Origin: Gammaproteobacteria bacterium
GTDB lineage: Bacteria; Pseudomonadota; Gammaproteobacteria; Steroidobacterales; Steroidobacteraceae
Assembly: GCA_027315105.1 (NCBI GenBank)
Contig: DAHUYP010000012.1
Coordinates: forward strand, 62,001-126,000
DNA length: 64,000 nucleotides
Direction: 5' to 3'
Part shown: positions 1 through 8,895 of the stretch, in pieces
Layout: each line of letters starts with the position of its first letter
Numbering within the stretch: the first letter of the stretch is position 1
Made by a program: the position numbers and the translations under genes
Notes under the pieces: model-generated
The model's input: the letters and a program-made list of their open reading frames with translations, nothing else
The model's database searches: none
What the model was told of the DNA's origin: nothing

Positions 1-875
1 CGCTGACTGTCGCTGGCATCGACCACGTGCAGCAGCAGATGCGCCTCGCGCGCCTCCTGCAGCGTCGATTGGAACGCAGCTACCAGCTCGTGTGGCAGTT
101 CGCGGATGAAGCCGACCGTATCGGCCAGCACCACCGGCGCACCGCCCGGCAGCCGCAGGCGCCGCACGGTCGGGTCGAGCGTCGCGAACAGCTGGTCCGC
201 CACGTAGACCTCGCTGCCGGTCAAGGCACCGAACAGGGTCGACTTGCCGGCGTTGGTGTAGCCGACCAGTGCCACCGACGGCACCGGGATCTCCGCGCGC
301 GCGCTGCGCCCGGTATCGCGCTGCTGTTTGAGACGCTCCAGGCGTCGGCTGACCGATCGCATGCGGGTGGCGAGCAGCCGGCGATCCGTCTCGAGCTGGG
401 TTTCGCCCGGTCCGCCGCGCACGCCGATGCCGCCCTTCTGCCGCTCCAGATGGGTCCAGCCTCGCACCAGTCGGCTCGACAGATGCTGCAGCTGCGCCAG
501 CTCGACCTCGAGCTTGCCTTCGAAGCTGCGCGCGCGCTGCGCAAAGATATCGAGTATCAGGCCGCTGCGATCGAGCACGCGCACGCCGATCAGGCGTTCC
601 AGGTTGCGCTCCTGGCTCGGCGAGAGCGGATGATCGATCAGAACGAGCTGCGCATTCTCGGCACGCGCGGCGCTGGCTATCTCCTGCGCCTTGCCGCTGC
701 CGACGAAATAGCGTGGATCCGGTCGCTCGCGGCGCCCGATCACCGTGGCTACCGGCCGGACACCCGCCGAACGCGCCAGCTGTTCGAATTCCTCGATATC
801 CTCTGGCTTGACCGACCCGCCCAGCCCGAGCCGTACGAGGACGGCGCGCTCACCGGCGCGCGGGCGTTCGAACAT
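1..875 (-). CDS. hflX: GTPase HflX (3' end cut by window edge)
   Basis: Ribosome-associated GTPase of the Obg/HflX class, which in bacteria helps split or rescue stalled 70S and 50S particles. About 291 residues are visible; the C-terminus lies beyond position 1. The N-terminal HflX domain is followed by a glycine-rich linker (GGIGVRGGPGETQLE) that is diagnostic of the family, then the G domain with P-loop GYTNAGKST near residue 204 and G3 motif DTVGF near residue 251. The ATG at 875 is the only start in this frame, because the next in-frame upstream codon that matters is the hfq stop. It lies 21 bases after hfq, matching the conserved hfq-hflX operon order, so it is probably co-transcribed with hfq. 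Confidence 0.95.
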   Translation of the reverse strand, partial: MFERPRAGERAVLVRLGLGGSVKPEDIEEFEQLARSAGVRPVATVIGRRERPDPRYFVGSGKAQEIASAARAENAQLVLIDHPLSPSQERNLERLIGVRVLDRSGLILDIFAQRARSFEGKLEVELAQLQHLSSRLVRGWTHLERQKGGIGVRGGPGETQLETDRRLLATRMRSVSRRLERLKQQRDTGRSARAEIPVPSVALVGYTNAGKSTLFGALTGSEVYVADQLFATLDPTVRRLRLPGGAPVVLADTVGFIRELPHELVAAFQSTLQEAREAHLLLHVVDASDSQ

Positions 876-896
876 GCCTTTGTCCGGATCGGTGCA

Positions 897-1148
897 TCAG
901 TCGGCCGCCGGCTCGGAGGCAGCGCTTTCTTCGACCGCCAGCCGCACCGCTCTGGCCGGTACCACGGTCGAGATCGCGTGCTTGTAGACCATTTGGCTGA
1001 CGGTGTTCTTGAGCAGCACCACGAACTGATCGAAGGAATCGATCTGGCCCTGCAGCTTGATGCCGTTGACCAGATAGATCGACACCGGAACGTGTTCCTT
1101 GCGCAGCGCGTTCAGAAAGGGGTCTTGTAGGGATTGGCCCTTGGCCAT
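897..1148 (-). CDS. hfq: RNA chaperone Hfq
   Basis: Hexameric Sm-like RNA chaperone that pairs small RNAs with mRNAs. It has 83 residues. The Sm1 region ([19 protein letters not shown]) and the Sm2 signature ([11 protein letters not shown]) are both present. The C-terminal tail is short and acidic/alanine-rich, shorter than the 102-residue E. coli protein. The start MAKGQSLQ is chosen because of family conservation and a strong Shine-Dalgarno, AAGGAG, just upstream; the open frame continues upstream but that part is not Hfq. It lies between miaA and hflX as in most Gammaproteobacteria, with its own likely promoter overlapping the end of miaA. Confidence 0.98.
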   Translation of the reverse strand: MAKGQSLQDPFLNALRKEHVPVSIYLVNGIKLQGQIDSFDQFVVLLKNTVSQMVYKHAISTVVPARAVRLAVEESAASEPAAD

Positions 1149-1266
1149 GAGATTCTCCTTATTTTTCAACCGGTTTTGCTTGTGAAAGGGTCGTTGTCGA
1201 CAGACGGAACCGAAGATCAGACTGCCCGATAGGCTGAGTCTGGGGGCAGCATGCGCATCTACAATC

Positions 1267-1295
1267 ATTTTAGCACTGAGCGCATTGGCGGTCAT
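1267..1295 (-). promoter_or_regulatory. Predicted sigma70 promoter for hfq-hflX
   Basis: On the minus strand a -35 box ATGACC (1290-1295), a 17-base spacer and a -10 box TAAAAT (1267-1272). The -35 overlaps the miaA stop codon. It would give hfq a leader of roughly 110 nt. Seen by eye only; a dedicated hfq promoter inside or after miaA is common in this operon. Confidence 0.5.
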
Positions 1296-2245
1296 GCACG
1301 AGCCGCAGCGAGAATGTCGGGCGCCAGGGTCTGCGCGAGACCTGCGGCATGAGCCGGCAATGGCTTCAGGTCCAGCTCGCGCCGCATCCAGGTCAGCTGT
1401 CGCTTGGCCAGCTGCGCCGTGGCGTTGATCGCCTGGCGCGTCGCCTCATCCAGGCTGCAGCGGCCAAGACAGTAGTGCCAAAGCTGGCGGTAACCGACCG
1501 CCCGCATCGATGGGTGTTGCTCGGTCAGATCGCCGCGCGCGTGCAGCGCGCGCACCTCCTCGAGCAATCCCGCACGCATCATGGCCGCGAAGCGCGTCGC
1601 CAGCAGCTCGCGGGCACCCACGCGGGAGCTCGGCAGCAGCGCGTAGCGCAGCCAGTGGTACTGCTGCCGCGCGGCCGGCGTGCGCTGCTGCCATTGCGAG
1701 AGCGGCCGGCCCGTCTGGCGAAACACCTCCAATGCGCGCTGGATCCGCTGCGTGTCGGTTGCTGCAATGCGATGCGCCGCCGCCGGGTCGACGCGCGCCA
1801 GCTCGGCATGCAGCGCCGGCCAGCCGACCACCGCGGCCTGGGCATCGATATTGCGGCGCAACGCCTGCGACGCCGGCGGCAGGTTCGCCAGTCCGTCGCG
1901 CAGCGCGCGCAGATACAGCATCGTGCCGCCGACCAGCAGCGGCAGGCGCCCGCGCCCCGTGATGTCGGCGATTGCCGCACGCGCGTCGCGCACGAAATCT
2001 CCGGCCGAATAGCCCTGCGAAGGATCGCGGATATCGATCAGATGGTGGGGCACGCGCATCCGCGCCGCCACACTGGGCTTGGCGGTGCCGATATCCATGC
2101 CGCGATAGACCAACGCCGAATCGGCGCTGATGATCTCCAACGGCAGCTCCCCCTGCAGCCGCTCCGCCAACTGCAGCGCCAGCTCGCTCTTGCCGGCGCC
2201 GGTCGGGCCGGTGATCACGACCAGCAGCGGCGCCGTCGCGCCCAC
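1292..2245 (-). CDS. miaA: tRNA dimethylallyltransferase MiaA
   Basis: Transfers dimethylallyl from DMAPP to A37 of tRNAs reading UNN codons, the first step of ms2i6A synthesis. The P-loop [14 protein letters not shown] lies at the N-terminus, followed by the substrate motif [20 protein letters not shown] choose the GTG at 2245, just after the mutL stop: it gives 317 residues, the usual family length, whereas the ATG at 2323 would add 26 unrelated residues inside mutL. It is the middle gene of the mutL-miaA-hfq operon. Confidence 0.95.
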   Translation of the reverse strand: MGATAPLLVVITGPTGAGKSELALQLAERLQGELPLEIISADSALVYRGMDIGTAKPSVAARMRVPHHLIDIRDPSQGYSAGDFVRDARAAIADITGRGRLPLLVGGTMLYLRALRDGLANLPPASQALRRNIDAQAAVVGWPALHAELARVDPAAAHRIAATDTQRIQRALEVFRQTGRPLSQWQQRTPAARQQYHWLRYALLPSSRVGARELLATRFAAMMRAGLLEEVRALHARGDLTEQHPSMRAVGYRQLWHYCLGRCSLDEATRQAINATAQLAKRQLTWMRRELDLKPLPAHAAGLAQTLAPDILAAARA

Positions 2246-2247
2246 GT

Positions 2248-4035
2248 TCAGCGCCCCCGCAGGAACAGCTGATCGATCTCGTGCAGCGACAGGCGCATCC
2301 AGGTCGGCCGGCCGTGATTGCATTGGCTCGCACGCTCGGTCTGCTCCATCTGCCGCAGCAGCGCATCCATCTGCGCCAGACTCAGTGCGCGCTGGCCGCG
2401 AATCGCGGCGCGGCAGGCCAGGGTGCCGAGAATGCGATGCGCCGCGCCTGCGAGGTGATGCGCGCCGCTCTCACCGGTCAGTTCACGCGCCAGCTGCGCC
2501 AGCAGCGCCGCGATATCGATCTGCGCCAGCAGCGCCGGCACCTGCCGCACCGCCAGCCGCGCCGGCCCCAGGCGCTCGAGCTCGAAGCCGACGCGCTCGA
2601 ACTCGGCGCGCTCGGCCAGCAGATTCTCGATTTCATGCTCCGCCGCCGCCACGCTCAGCGGCTCGAGCAGCAGCTGCGAGGCCGGAACCGCGGCCTCGTA
2701 CTGCGCTTTGAGCTGCTCGTACAGCACGCGCTCGTGCGCGGCGTGCGTGTCGACCACGATCAGGCCGTCGCGGTTCTGGGCCAGGATATACAGGCCGTGC
2801 AGCTGGGCGATCGCGACCCCGAGCGGCCGCTCGGTGGGCGCAGGCTCCGCTGCGGCCAGAACCTGGGCGGCGGCGAAACTGCTGCGCGCATGCGTGGGCG
2901 CCTGCAGTGCGACGCCCGGCCCGCCCGCTGCCTCATCGCCGCCCGCCTGCAGCACCGCGTCGAGCTGCTGCGGCGACCGATCACCGCTCGCGCCGGGCAG
3001 GCCCGTGAACCGCGTCGCCGCGGCCAGCATCGACGCCGGCCTGGTGGCGGCCAGCGCGCGCTCGACGCTGCGATACACCGCATCGTGCACCGCGCGGCTG
3101 TCGCGAAAACGCAGCTCGAGCTTGGTGGGATGCGCGTTGACGTCGACCTGCCGCGGATCGAGCGCCAGATACAGCAGGTAAGTCGGGTGCCGTCCGTGAT
3201 AGAGCACATCGCGGTACCCGAGCCGGACCGCATTGCCGAGCAGCCGGTCGCGCACCGCGCGCGCATTCACGAACCAGAACTGCAGGTCCGGCTGCCCACG
3301 CGACGCGGTCGGCAGTCCCAGCCAGCCCGACAGCCGCAACGCACCGCGCGTCTCATCGACCGCGATCGCGCGGCCGCGAAAGTCATCGCCGAGGATGCGA
3401 TCGACGCGCTGCTCGATCGCCGTCCGCTCGTCGGCCGCGGCCAGATCCAGGATCACGCGGCCATTGTGGCGCAGGCGCAGCGCCACGCCCGGTACCGACA
3501 GCGCCAGACGCTCGACCTGGCGCAGGATGTGGCCGAACTCGGTGCTCTCGCTGCGCACGAATTTGCGCCGCGCCGGCACGTTGTAGAACAGATCCCGCAC
3601 CTCGACGCTGGTCCCCGGCGGATGCGCCGCGGGCGCCAGCGGCGAGCGCGCGCCTCCCTCGAGCGTGATCTCATGCGCACCGGCCGCGTCGCGGCCGCGG
3701 GAGACGAGCCGCAGCTGCGCCACCGAGCCGATCGACGGCAGCGCCTCGCCGCGAAAACCGAAGCTCGCGATCCCCTCCAGATCATCCAGCGTGGCTATCT
3801 TGCTGGTCGCATGCCGCTGCACGGCCAGCGGCAAGTCGTCCCGGTCAAGTCCGCAGCCATCGTCGCGCACCCGGATCAGCCCCAGGCCGGCGCGCTCGAT
3901 GTCGACCTCGACGCGCCGCGCGCCGGCGTCGAACGCGTTCTCGATCAGCTCCTTGACCACCGAGGCCGGGCGCTCGATCACCTCGCCGGCGGCGATTTGA
4001 TCGATCAGGTTGGCGGACAGGACGCGTATCGGCAT
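2248..4035 (-). CDS. mutL: DNA mismatch repair protein MutL (endonuclease-type)
   Basis: Mismatch-repair mediator with an N-terminal GHKL ATPase (NAFDAGARRVEVDIE, DDGCGL, GFRGEALPSIGSV). The C-terminal half carries DTHAAHERVLYE near residues 427-438, which fits the metal-binding endonuclease motif DxHA(X)2E(X)4E, plus an ACRAAIRG block and CNHGRPTW near residue 570. These are typical of nicking MutL proteins in organisms without MutH and are absent from E. coli MutL. The start MPIRVLSANLIDQIAAGEV gives 595 residues; the frame continues 23 codons further but those are not conserved. It lies downstream of the amidase gene, with about 140 bases between. Confidence 0.97.
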   Translation of the reverse strand: MPIRVLSANLIDQIAAGEVIERPASVVKELIENAFDAGARRVEVDIERAGLGLIRVRDDGCGLDRDDLPLAVQRHATSKIATLDDLEGIASFGFRGEALPSIGSVAQLRLVSRGRDAAGAHEITLEGGARSPLAPAAHPPGTSVEVRDLFYNVPARRKFVRSESTEFGHILRQVERLALSVPGVALRLRHNGRVILDLAAADERTAIEQRVDRILGDDFRGRAIAVDETRGALRLSGWLGLPTASRGQPDLQFWFVNARAVRDRLLGNAVRLGYRDVLYHGRHPTYLLYLALDPRQVDVNAHPTKLELRFRDSRAVHDAVYRSVERALAATRPASMLAAATRFTGLPGASGDRSPQQLDAVLQAGGDEAAGGPGVALQAPTHARSSFAAAQVLAAAEPAPTERPLGVAIAQLHGLYILAQNRDGLIVVDTHAAHERVLYEQLKAQYEAAVPASQLLLEPLSVAAAEHEIENLLAERAEFERVGFELERLGPARLAVRQVPALLAQIDIAALLAQLARELTGESGAHHLAGAAHRILGTLACRAAIRGQRALSLAQMDALLRQMEQTERASQCNHGRPTWMRLSLHEIDQLFLRGR

Positions 4036-4176
4036 GCTCGGCAGCCCGGGCGCTCGCGGTGGTGCGGGAACCAGGCAGTGTACACACTGGGTGTGCCGCG
4101 TCACCTGCGAAGGCCGCGGCCGCCCTCGGATCGAGGGCGCAGAGCTCGCCGTCAGCCCGGGCGGGTCGGCGCCGTC

Positions 4177-5619
4177 TCAGAAGCCGGCGCGCGCCAGCTC
4201 GATGCCGCTTTCCCCCCGGCCGTGCTCGCGCGCGTAGCGGCTGCCTTCGGGCGGGTATTTGCGAAAGTAGCCGTCGATGCCGCTGAAGATCGCCTCGGCC
4301 AGGCGCTGCTGTTCCTGCGCGGTCCGCAGCTTGCGCTCTTCGGCCGGATTGGAGATGTAGGCGGTCTCGACCAGCATGGAGGGGATATCGGGCGACTTGA
4401 GCACCACGAACGCCGCCTGCTGCACCTCGCGCTTGCGCACCGCGCCAACCCGATCGAGCGCGCCGAGCACGCGGTCCGCCGCCTCGACGCTCTCGCCGAT
4501 ACTCGCATTCTGCGACAGATCGAGCAGTACCGACCTGACGTCCGGACGCTGCTCGGCCAGCGAAATGCCGCCTTTGAGATCGGCCGCGTTCTCCTGCTCG
4601 GCGAGCGTGCGCGCCGCCTCACTGGAAGCGCCGCGCTCGGACAGAATGTAAACCGAGGCGCCGGAAACCTCGCGGTCACGCACCGCATCGGCATGGATCG
4701 AGACGAACATGTCCGCGTGCGCGGCGCGCGCGCGCCGCATGCGATCGCGCAACTCGACGAAATAGTCGCCATCGCGCGTCAGCACGGCGGGCAGTCCCGG
4801 CTGGCGATCGATGCGTAGCGCCAGCGCTCGTGCGATGGCCAGCGTGACGTCCTTCTCGTGCGTGCCGCTGCGTCCCGTGGCGCCCGGATCATCGCCACCA
4901 TGACCGGCATCGACCGCGATGACGATCGCGCGCTCACCCAGCGGCGCATGCGCCGCACGAACGTTGCGCGCCGCGCCATGAGCCTGAGCGCGCGGCGCGC
5001 CGACTGCCGGCGGCGCGGGGCTGGCGGCGGCATCCGCAGCCGCTGTCGCTGCCGGCGGCACGACCGCTGCGCTCGCCTGCAGCGGGGCCACAGGCGCCGG
5101 CGAGCGGCCCAGCACGATGCGCAACCGGTAGCCACTGCCGTCCGTCACCGGCTGGCACTGCGCCTGCAAGGACTGCTTGAGCTCGAGCACCAGGCGCAGC
5201 GTGTGCTGGTCGTGCATTCCGGAGCGCAGCGCGGTCACGACGCCGCCTTCGCCCGGCTGCGGCAAGCCGGAGCGGCGCAGGGTGGCCGGCAGGTCGATGA
5301 CCAGCCGTTCCGGAGCGTGCAGGCGCAACAGGCGCGGCTCGACCGGAGAGGACAGCGACAAGGTCAGCGTCGCCCCATTGCCATCCGCATCCAGCACCAT
5401 CTGCTGCAACAGGGCGGGACCCGCGGCAGCGCGGCTGCCCGACGCGTCTCCCGCGACGGAGCGCGCGTGGGCCGCGGCCGGGTAAACGCACATCGTGCCC
5501 ACCACTACGGCCAGCGCCGTGAGGCTGAGCTCGAAACCGCCGCGACGATCGCTCTTCAAACCGGCATTCCCCGCGCTAAGGCGCCGTCGCACTCTAAGGC
5601 GACCGCCGTGATATTTCAA
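4177..5619 (-). CDS. amiC: N-acetylmuramoyl-L-alanine amidase (AMIN + Amidase_3)
   Basis: Periplasmic zinc amidase that cleaves the stem peptide from MurNAc to separate daughter cells. It has 480 residues: a basic, twin-arginine-like N-terminus and hydrophobic segment ending AAAHA, an AMIN domain (about 80-170), a proline/alanine linker, and an Amidase_3 domain (about 235-465). Zinc and catalytic motifs seen are DAGHGGDDPGATG, SIHAD and VETAYISNPAEE. There is no LysM tail, so the architecture is AmiC-like although the locus is that of E. coli amiB. It lies between tsaE and mutL. The 60 bases upstream contain no obvious terminator. Confidence 0.95.
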   Translation of the reverse strand: MKYHGGRLRVRRRLSAGNAGLKSDRRGGFELSLTALAVVVGTMCVYPAAAHARSVAGDASGSRAAAGPALLQQMVLDADGNGATLTLSLSSPVEPRLLRLHAPERLVIDLPATLRRSGLPQPGEGGVVTALRSGMHDQHTLRLVLELKQSLQAQCQPVTDGSGYRLRIVLGRSPAPVAPLQASAAVVPPAATAAADAAASPAPPAVGAPRAQAHGAARNVRAAHAPLGERAIVIAVDAGHGGDDPGATGRSGTHEKDVTLAIARALALRIDRQPGLPAVLTRDGDYFVELRDRMRRARAAHADMFVSIHADAVRDREVSGASVYILSERGASSEAARTLAEQENAADLKGGISLAEQRPDVRSVLLDLSQNASIGESVEAADRVLGALDRVGAVRKREVQQAAFVVLKSPDIPSMLVETAYISNPAEERKLRTAQEQQRLAEAIFSGIDGYFRKYPPEGSRYAREHGRGESGIELARAGF

Positions 5620-5682
5620 GACTAATTAGCGAGATACAGATGCTACCTCATATCAGATCTGGGTAAGGGCCGCGTTCGTGCC

Positions 5683-6183
5683 TCAAACGCCGCGCGGCAA
5701 CGCGCGCTCGACGAGCGCCAGCCAGGCCTCCCCGGCCGGCGAGCAGGCCTCGATACGGCAGCGCCTGCCCGCGCCCGTCCCCTCAGTCATGAGATCGAGC
5801 TGGAGATCCAGATCGGGTTTCGGCAGCGCGCGTCCGGCGCGCCCAGGCCACTCGACCAGCAGCAGCGTGCGCGGGTTCAGGTAGTCACGGATGCCCAGTT
5901 GCTCGAGCTCGTCGGCCGCCTGCAGCCGATACAGATCCACGTGCACCGCCTGCAAGCCCGGCAGTGCGTACGTTTCGATCAATGCATAGCTCGGACTGCG
6001 TACCGCCTCCTGCACCCCCAGCGCGTGCAGCAAGGCGGCCACGAGCGTGGTCTTGCCCGCTCCGAGCGGGCCGGACAGGTAGATGAGCCGCGGCGCATGT
6101 GAATCCAGCGGGCAGCTGCCCGCGAGTGCCGCACCGAGCTCTTCGGTCTCGCGCGCGCTCGGCAACAGCCAGACGCCCCTCAT
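5683..6183 (-). CDS. tsaE: tRNA threonylcarbamoyladenosine synthesis ATPase TsaE
   Basis: ATPase that activates the TsaBD complex for t6A37 formation in ANN-decoding tRNAs. It has 166 residues, with P-loop GPLGAGKTTL at 38-47, the conserved SPSYALIETY and HVDLYRL, and the C-terminal LLLVEWPGRA. The start at 6183 overlaps the nnr stop as ATGA, so the two are translationally coupled. The operon order nnr-tsaE-amidase matches E. coli yjeF-tsaE-amiB. Confidence 0.96.
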   Translation of the reverse strand: MRGVWLLPSARETEELGAALAGSCPLDSHAPRLIYLSGPLGAGKTTLVAALLHALGVQEAVRSPSYALIETYALPGLQAVHVDLYRLQAADELEQLGIRDYLNPRTLLLVEWPGRAGRALPKPDLDLQLDLMTEGTGAGRRCRIEACSPAGEAWLALVERALPRGV

Positions 6184-7679
6184 CGGCGCCGGTTCACGCA
6201 CTGGGTCAGCGCCTCGGCCAGTTCGAGGGCCAGGATGCCGCGCTCGCGGTCGCGCGCCAGCTCGTCCCCGGCCAGCGCGTGTGCCATTACGCCGGCGCGG
6301 GCGGCGAGCCACGGGTCGCGGCACTGCGCCAGGATGCCGGCGATCGCGCCGGTCAGCACATCGCCCATCCCGGCCGCTGCCATGCCGGGATTGCCGCGCT
6401 CGCAGATCACAGGAATGGGGCCGGACGCCCGCCCATTCGTGGCGCCGATGAGCGTGCCGGCGCCCTTGAGCACGATCACCGCGCCCGGATGGCGCGCGGC
6501 GAGCCGTGCCAGCGCCGACATCCGGTCCGCCTGCAGCGCCTCGGTACCGATGCCGAGCAGCCGTGCGGCTTCCCCCGGATGCGGCGTCAACACGGCGCCC
6601 GCCGGTGCGACCAGCTGCTCCTCGGCCAGCAGATTGAGCGCATCCGCGTCGATCACGAGCGGTTTGCCACAGGCGAGCACGCGCGCCAGCAGCGCGCGCG
6701 CCCACAGCGAGCGGCCCAATCCGGGTCCGATGGCCACCACGTCGGCCGCGCCGAGCGGCTCCGGCAACTGCGCCGCATCGGTGAGGGCATGCACGATCAG
6801 CTCGGGGCGGCCGGCGGCTATGGCCGGCAGATTCTCCGGCACGGTGGCGACGCTCACCAGCCCGGCCCCCACGCGCAGGCAGGCCTCGCCGGCCAACCTC
6901 ACGGCGCCGGGCATGCCCGCACCGCCGCCGACGATCAGCACCCGACCGAATTCGCCCTTGTTTGCCTGGCGCCGCCGCGGCGGCAGCGCCAGCGCAATGT
7001 CATGGTCGCTCAGTCGCTCCAGCCGCGGCCGGAATCGGCTCTCCGGCGGCGGCAGCACTTCCAGATCGTCGAACAGCAACCGGCCCGCGTACTCCGGTCC
7101 GTCGCCCAGAAACAGCCCGGTCTTGAGTGCCACGAAGCTGATCGTGCAGTCGGCTCGCACCGCCACGCCCATCACCGCGCCGCTGTCGGCGTTCAGGCCC
7201 GAGGGCAGATCGAGCGCGAACACGGGCCGCCCCGCAGCATTGATCGCCGCGATCGCATCGGCCACCGGCGCTCGCACCGCGCTCGTCAGCCCGGTCCCCA
7301 GCAGTGCGTCGACGATGACGTCACAGTGCGCCAGCCGCGCAGCCGAGAAGCTCGCCACCTGTCCCTCGCTCGATTGAAAATCGTCGTAGGCGGTGCGCGC
7401 ATCGCCGCGCAGCGACTCGGGCGGGACCACGGCCAGCACGGTGGCCGAAAGCCCCGCCGCCTGCGCAAAGCGGGCCAGTACGTAGCCGTCGCCGCCATTG
7501 TTGCCGCCACCGGTGACGACGGCGAGCGACATGGCCGTGGGCCAGCGGCTGCGCAGCGCGCGCAGCGCCGCTTCGGCGGCGCGTTTCATCAGCGTATAGC
7601 CGCTGGTACCGTGCTCGATCGCATAGGCGTCGAGCGCACGGACCTGCTCGCTTGAATACAGCAGACTTGGCGATGACAT
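6180..7679 (-). CDS. nnr: Bifunctional NAD(P)H-hydrate epimerase / ADP-dependent dehydratase
   Basis: Repairs hydrated NAD(P)H. The N-terminal YjeF_N epimerase domain (about 1-215) carries GGGNNGGDGYVLAR near residue 60. The C-terminal ribokinase-like dehydratase (about 230-495) has GGGAGMPGAVRLAGEACLR, GPGLG and the GNPGMAAAGMGDVLTG motif. It has 499 residues from MSSPSLLYSSEQ, the usual fused length. The 5' end faces queG with only 33 bases between, so the two promoters overlap the coding starts. It overlaps tsaE by 4 bases. Confidence 0.96.
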   Translation of the reverse strand: MSSPSLLYSSEQVRALDAYAIEHGTSGYTLMKRAAEAALRALRSRWPTAMSLAVVTGGGNNGGDGYVLARFAQAAGLSATVLAVVPPESLRGDARTAYDDFQSSEGQVASFSAARLAHCDVIVDALLGTGLTSAVRAPVADAIAAINAAGRPVFALDLPSGLNADSGAVMGVAVRADCTISFVALKTGLFLGDGPEYAGRLLFDDLEVLPPPESRFRPRLERLSDHDIALALPPRRRQANKGEFGRVLIVGGGAGMPGAVRLAGEACLRVGAGLVSVATVPENLPAIAAGRPELIVHALTDAAQLPEPLGAADVVAIGPGLGRSLWARALLARVLACGKPLVIDADALNLLAEEQLVAPAGAVLTPHPGEAARLLGIGTEALQADRMSALARLAARHPGAVIVLKGAGTLIGATNGRASGPIPVICERGNPGMAAAGMGDVLTGAIAGILAQCRDPWLAARAGVMAHALAGDELARDRERGILALELAEALTQCVNRRR

Positions 7680-7694
7680 CGCCCGGATTATACT
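7667..7694 (+). promoter_or_regulatory. queG: Possible promoter for queG
   Basis: TTGGCG (7667-7672), a 16-base spacer and TATACT (7689-7694), 18 bases before the queG ATG and overlapping the start of the divergent nnr. Visual match only; the leader would be very short. Confidence 0.35.
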
Positions 7695-7712
7695 GAGCGC
7701 ACGGCCCCTGCC

Positions 7713-8840
7713 ATGCCCGAGTGCACTCCGACTGCCGCTGCCGCGGCCATGCCTGCCGCGCGTGCGCTGCGCGAGGCGATCGAACGTGCGGCGCGTGCGC
7801 TCGGTTTCGATGCCGTCGGCGTCAGCGATATCGCGCTCGCGGCCGATGAGGCGCATCTGGCGGCCTGGCTCGAGCGCGGCTGGCACGGCCAGATGCACTA
7901 CATGGCGCGGCACGGCCGCAAACGCAGTCGGCCCGCGGAACTGGTGCCCGGCACCGTGCGCGTCATCTCGGCCCGCATGAACTACCTGGCGAGCGAGGCG
8001 CGCGCCGCCGACCAGCTGCTGCGAGAGCCCGAGAGTGCCTATATCTCGCGCTACGCGCTTGGCCGCGACTATCACAAGGTCCTGCGCAAGGCGTTGCGGC
8101 AGCTGGCCGCAGCGGTCGCGGCGTTGGCCGGCCCGCATGGCTATCGCGTTTTCGTCGACAGCGCCCCGGTGCTGGAGAAGGCGCTCGCGCGCAATGCCGG
8201 CCTTGGCTGGATCGGCAAGCACACCAACCTGATCGCGCGAGATGCCGGCTCGTGGTTCTTCATCGGCGAGATCTACACCGATTTGCCGCTGCCGAGCGAC
8301 GCCGCGGCGAGCGCGCACTGCGGCAGCTGCACGGCTTGCATGCCCGCCTGCCCGACCGGCGCCATCGTCGCACCGTACCAGCTCGATGCGCGCCGCTGCA
8401 TTTCGTACCTCACCATCGAGCTCGAAGGGCCGATTCCAGTCGCGCTGCGGCGCGCCATCGGCAATCGCATCTACGGCTGCGACGACTGCCAGCTGGTGTG
8501 CCCCTGGAACAAGTTCGCGCGCGCGGCATCGCACCCGGATTTTCGCGTGCGCCACGGCCTGGACTCCCCGCGCCTGGCGGAGCTGTTTCGCTGGAGCGAG
8601 CAGGACTTCGAGCAGCGCCTGCGCGGTTCGGCGATCTACCGCATCGGCTACACGCGCTGGCTGCGCAACATCGCCGTCGCACTCGGCAACGCGGGCAGTT
8701 CCGCGAGCGTACTGGCCGCGCTCGAAGCCCGCCGCGAGCACCCGTCGGCGCTGGTGCGCGAGCACGTGCAGTGGGCCCTGGCGCAGCACCGCCGGCGCGC
8801 GCTCGAGCAGCGCGACCACGTTCCCTCGGCGCGGCCGTAG
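7713..8840 (+). CDS. queG: Epoxyqueuosine reductase QueG
   Basis: Cobalamin- and Fe-S-dependent reductase that converts epoxyqueuosine to queuosine in tRNA, the final step of Q34 synthesis. It has 375 residues. The DUF1730 N-terminal domain is followed by two 4Fe-4S clusters, CGSCTACMPACPTGAI and CDDCQLVCPWN, then a HEAT-like C-terminal region. The second Met (residue 13, MPAARALREAIE) is an alternative start. It is divergent from nnr, as in E. coli queG/nnr. It ends convergently with the S9 peptidase gene. Confidence 0.96.
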   Translation: MPECTPTAAAAAMPAARALREAIERAARALGFDAVGVSDIALAADEAHLAAWLERGWHGQMHYMARHGRKRSRPAELVPGTVRVISARMNYLASEARAADQLLREPESAYISRYALGRDYHKVLRKALRQLAAAVAALAGPHGYRVFVDSAPVLEKALARNAGLGWIGKHTNLIARDAGSWFFIGEIYTDLPLPSDAAASAHCGSCTACMPACPTGAIVAPYQLDARRCISYLTIELEGPIPVALRRAIGNRIYGCDDCQLVCPWNKFARAASHPDFRVRHGLDSPRLAELFRWSEQDFEQRLRGSAIYRIGYTRWLRNIAVALGNAGSSASVLAALEARREHPSALVREHVQWALAQHRRRALEQRDHVPSARP

Positions 8841-8850
8841 TCATTGCCGT

Positions 8851-8868
8851 CGGCGGCATGCGCCGCTG
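8851..8868. terminator. GC hairpin between convergent queG and peptidase gene
   Basis: CGGCGGC-ATGC-GCCGCTG forms a 7-bp stem (one G-U pair) with a 4-base loop in the short convergent gap. There is no T-tract on either side, so terminator function is only a guess. Confidence 0.25.
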
Positions 8869-8895
8869 CCGGCCGCGGCGCGCGCGGCGGCCGCC

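Noticed and set aside
2281-4818. Long open frame on the plus strand opposite mutL and the amidase gene
   Set aside because: Arginine/glutamine-rich translation with no family features; it is the antisense shadow that high GC content creates over two clearly identified genes.
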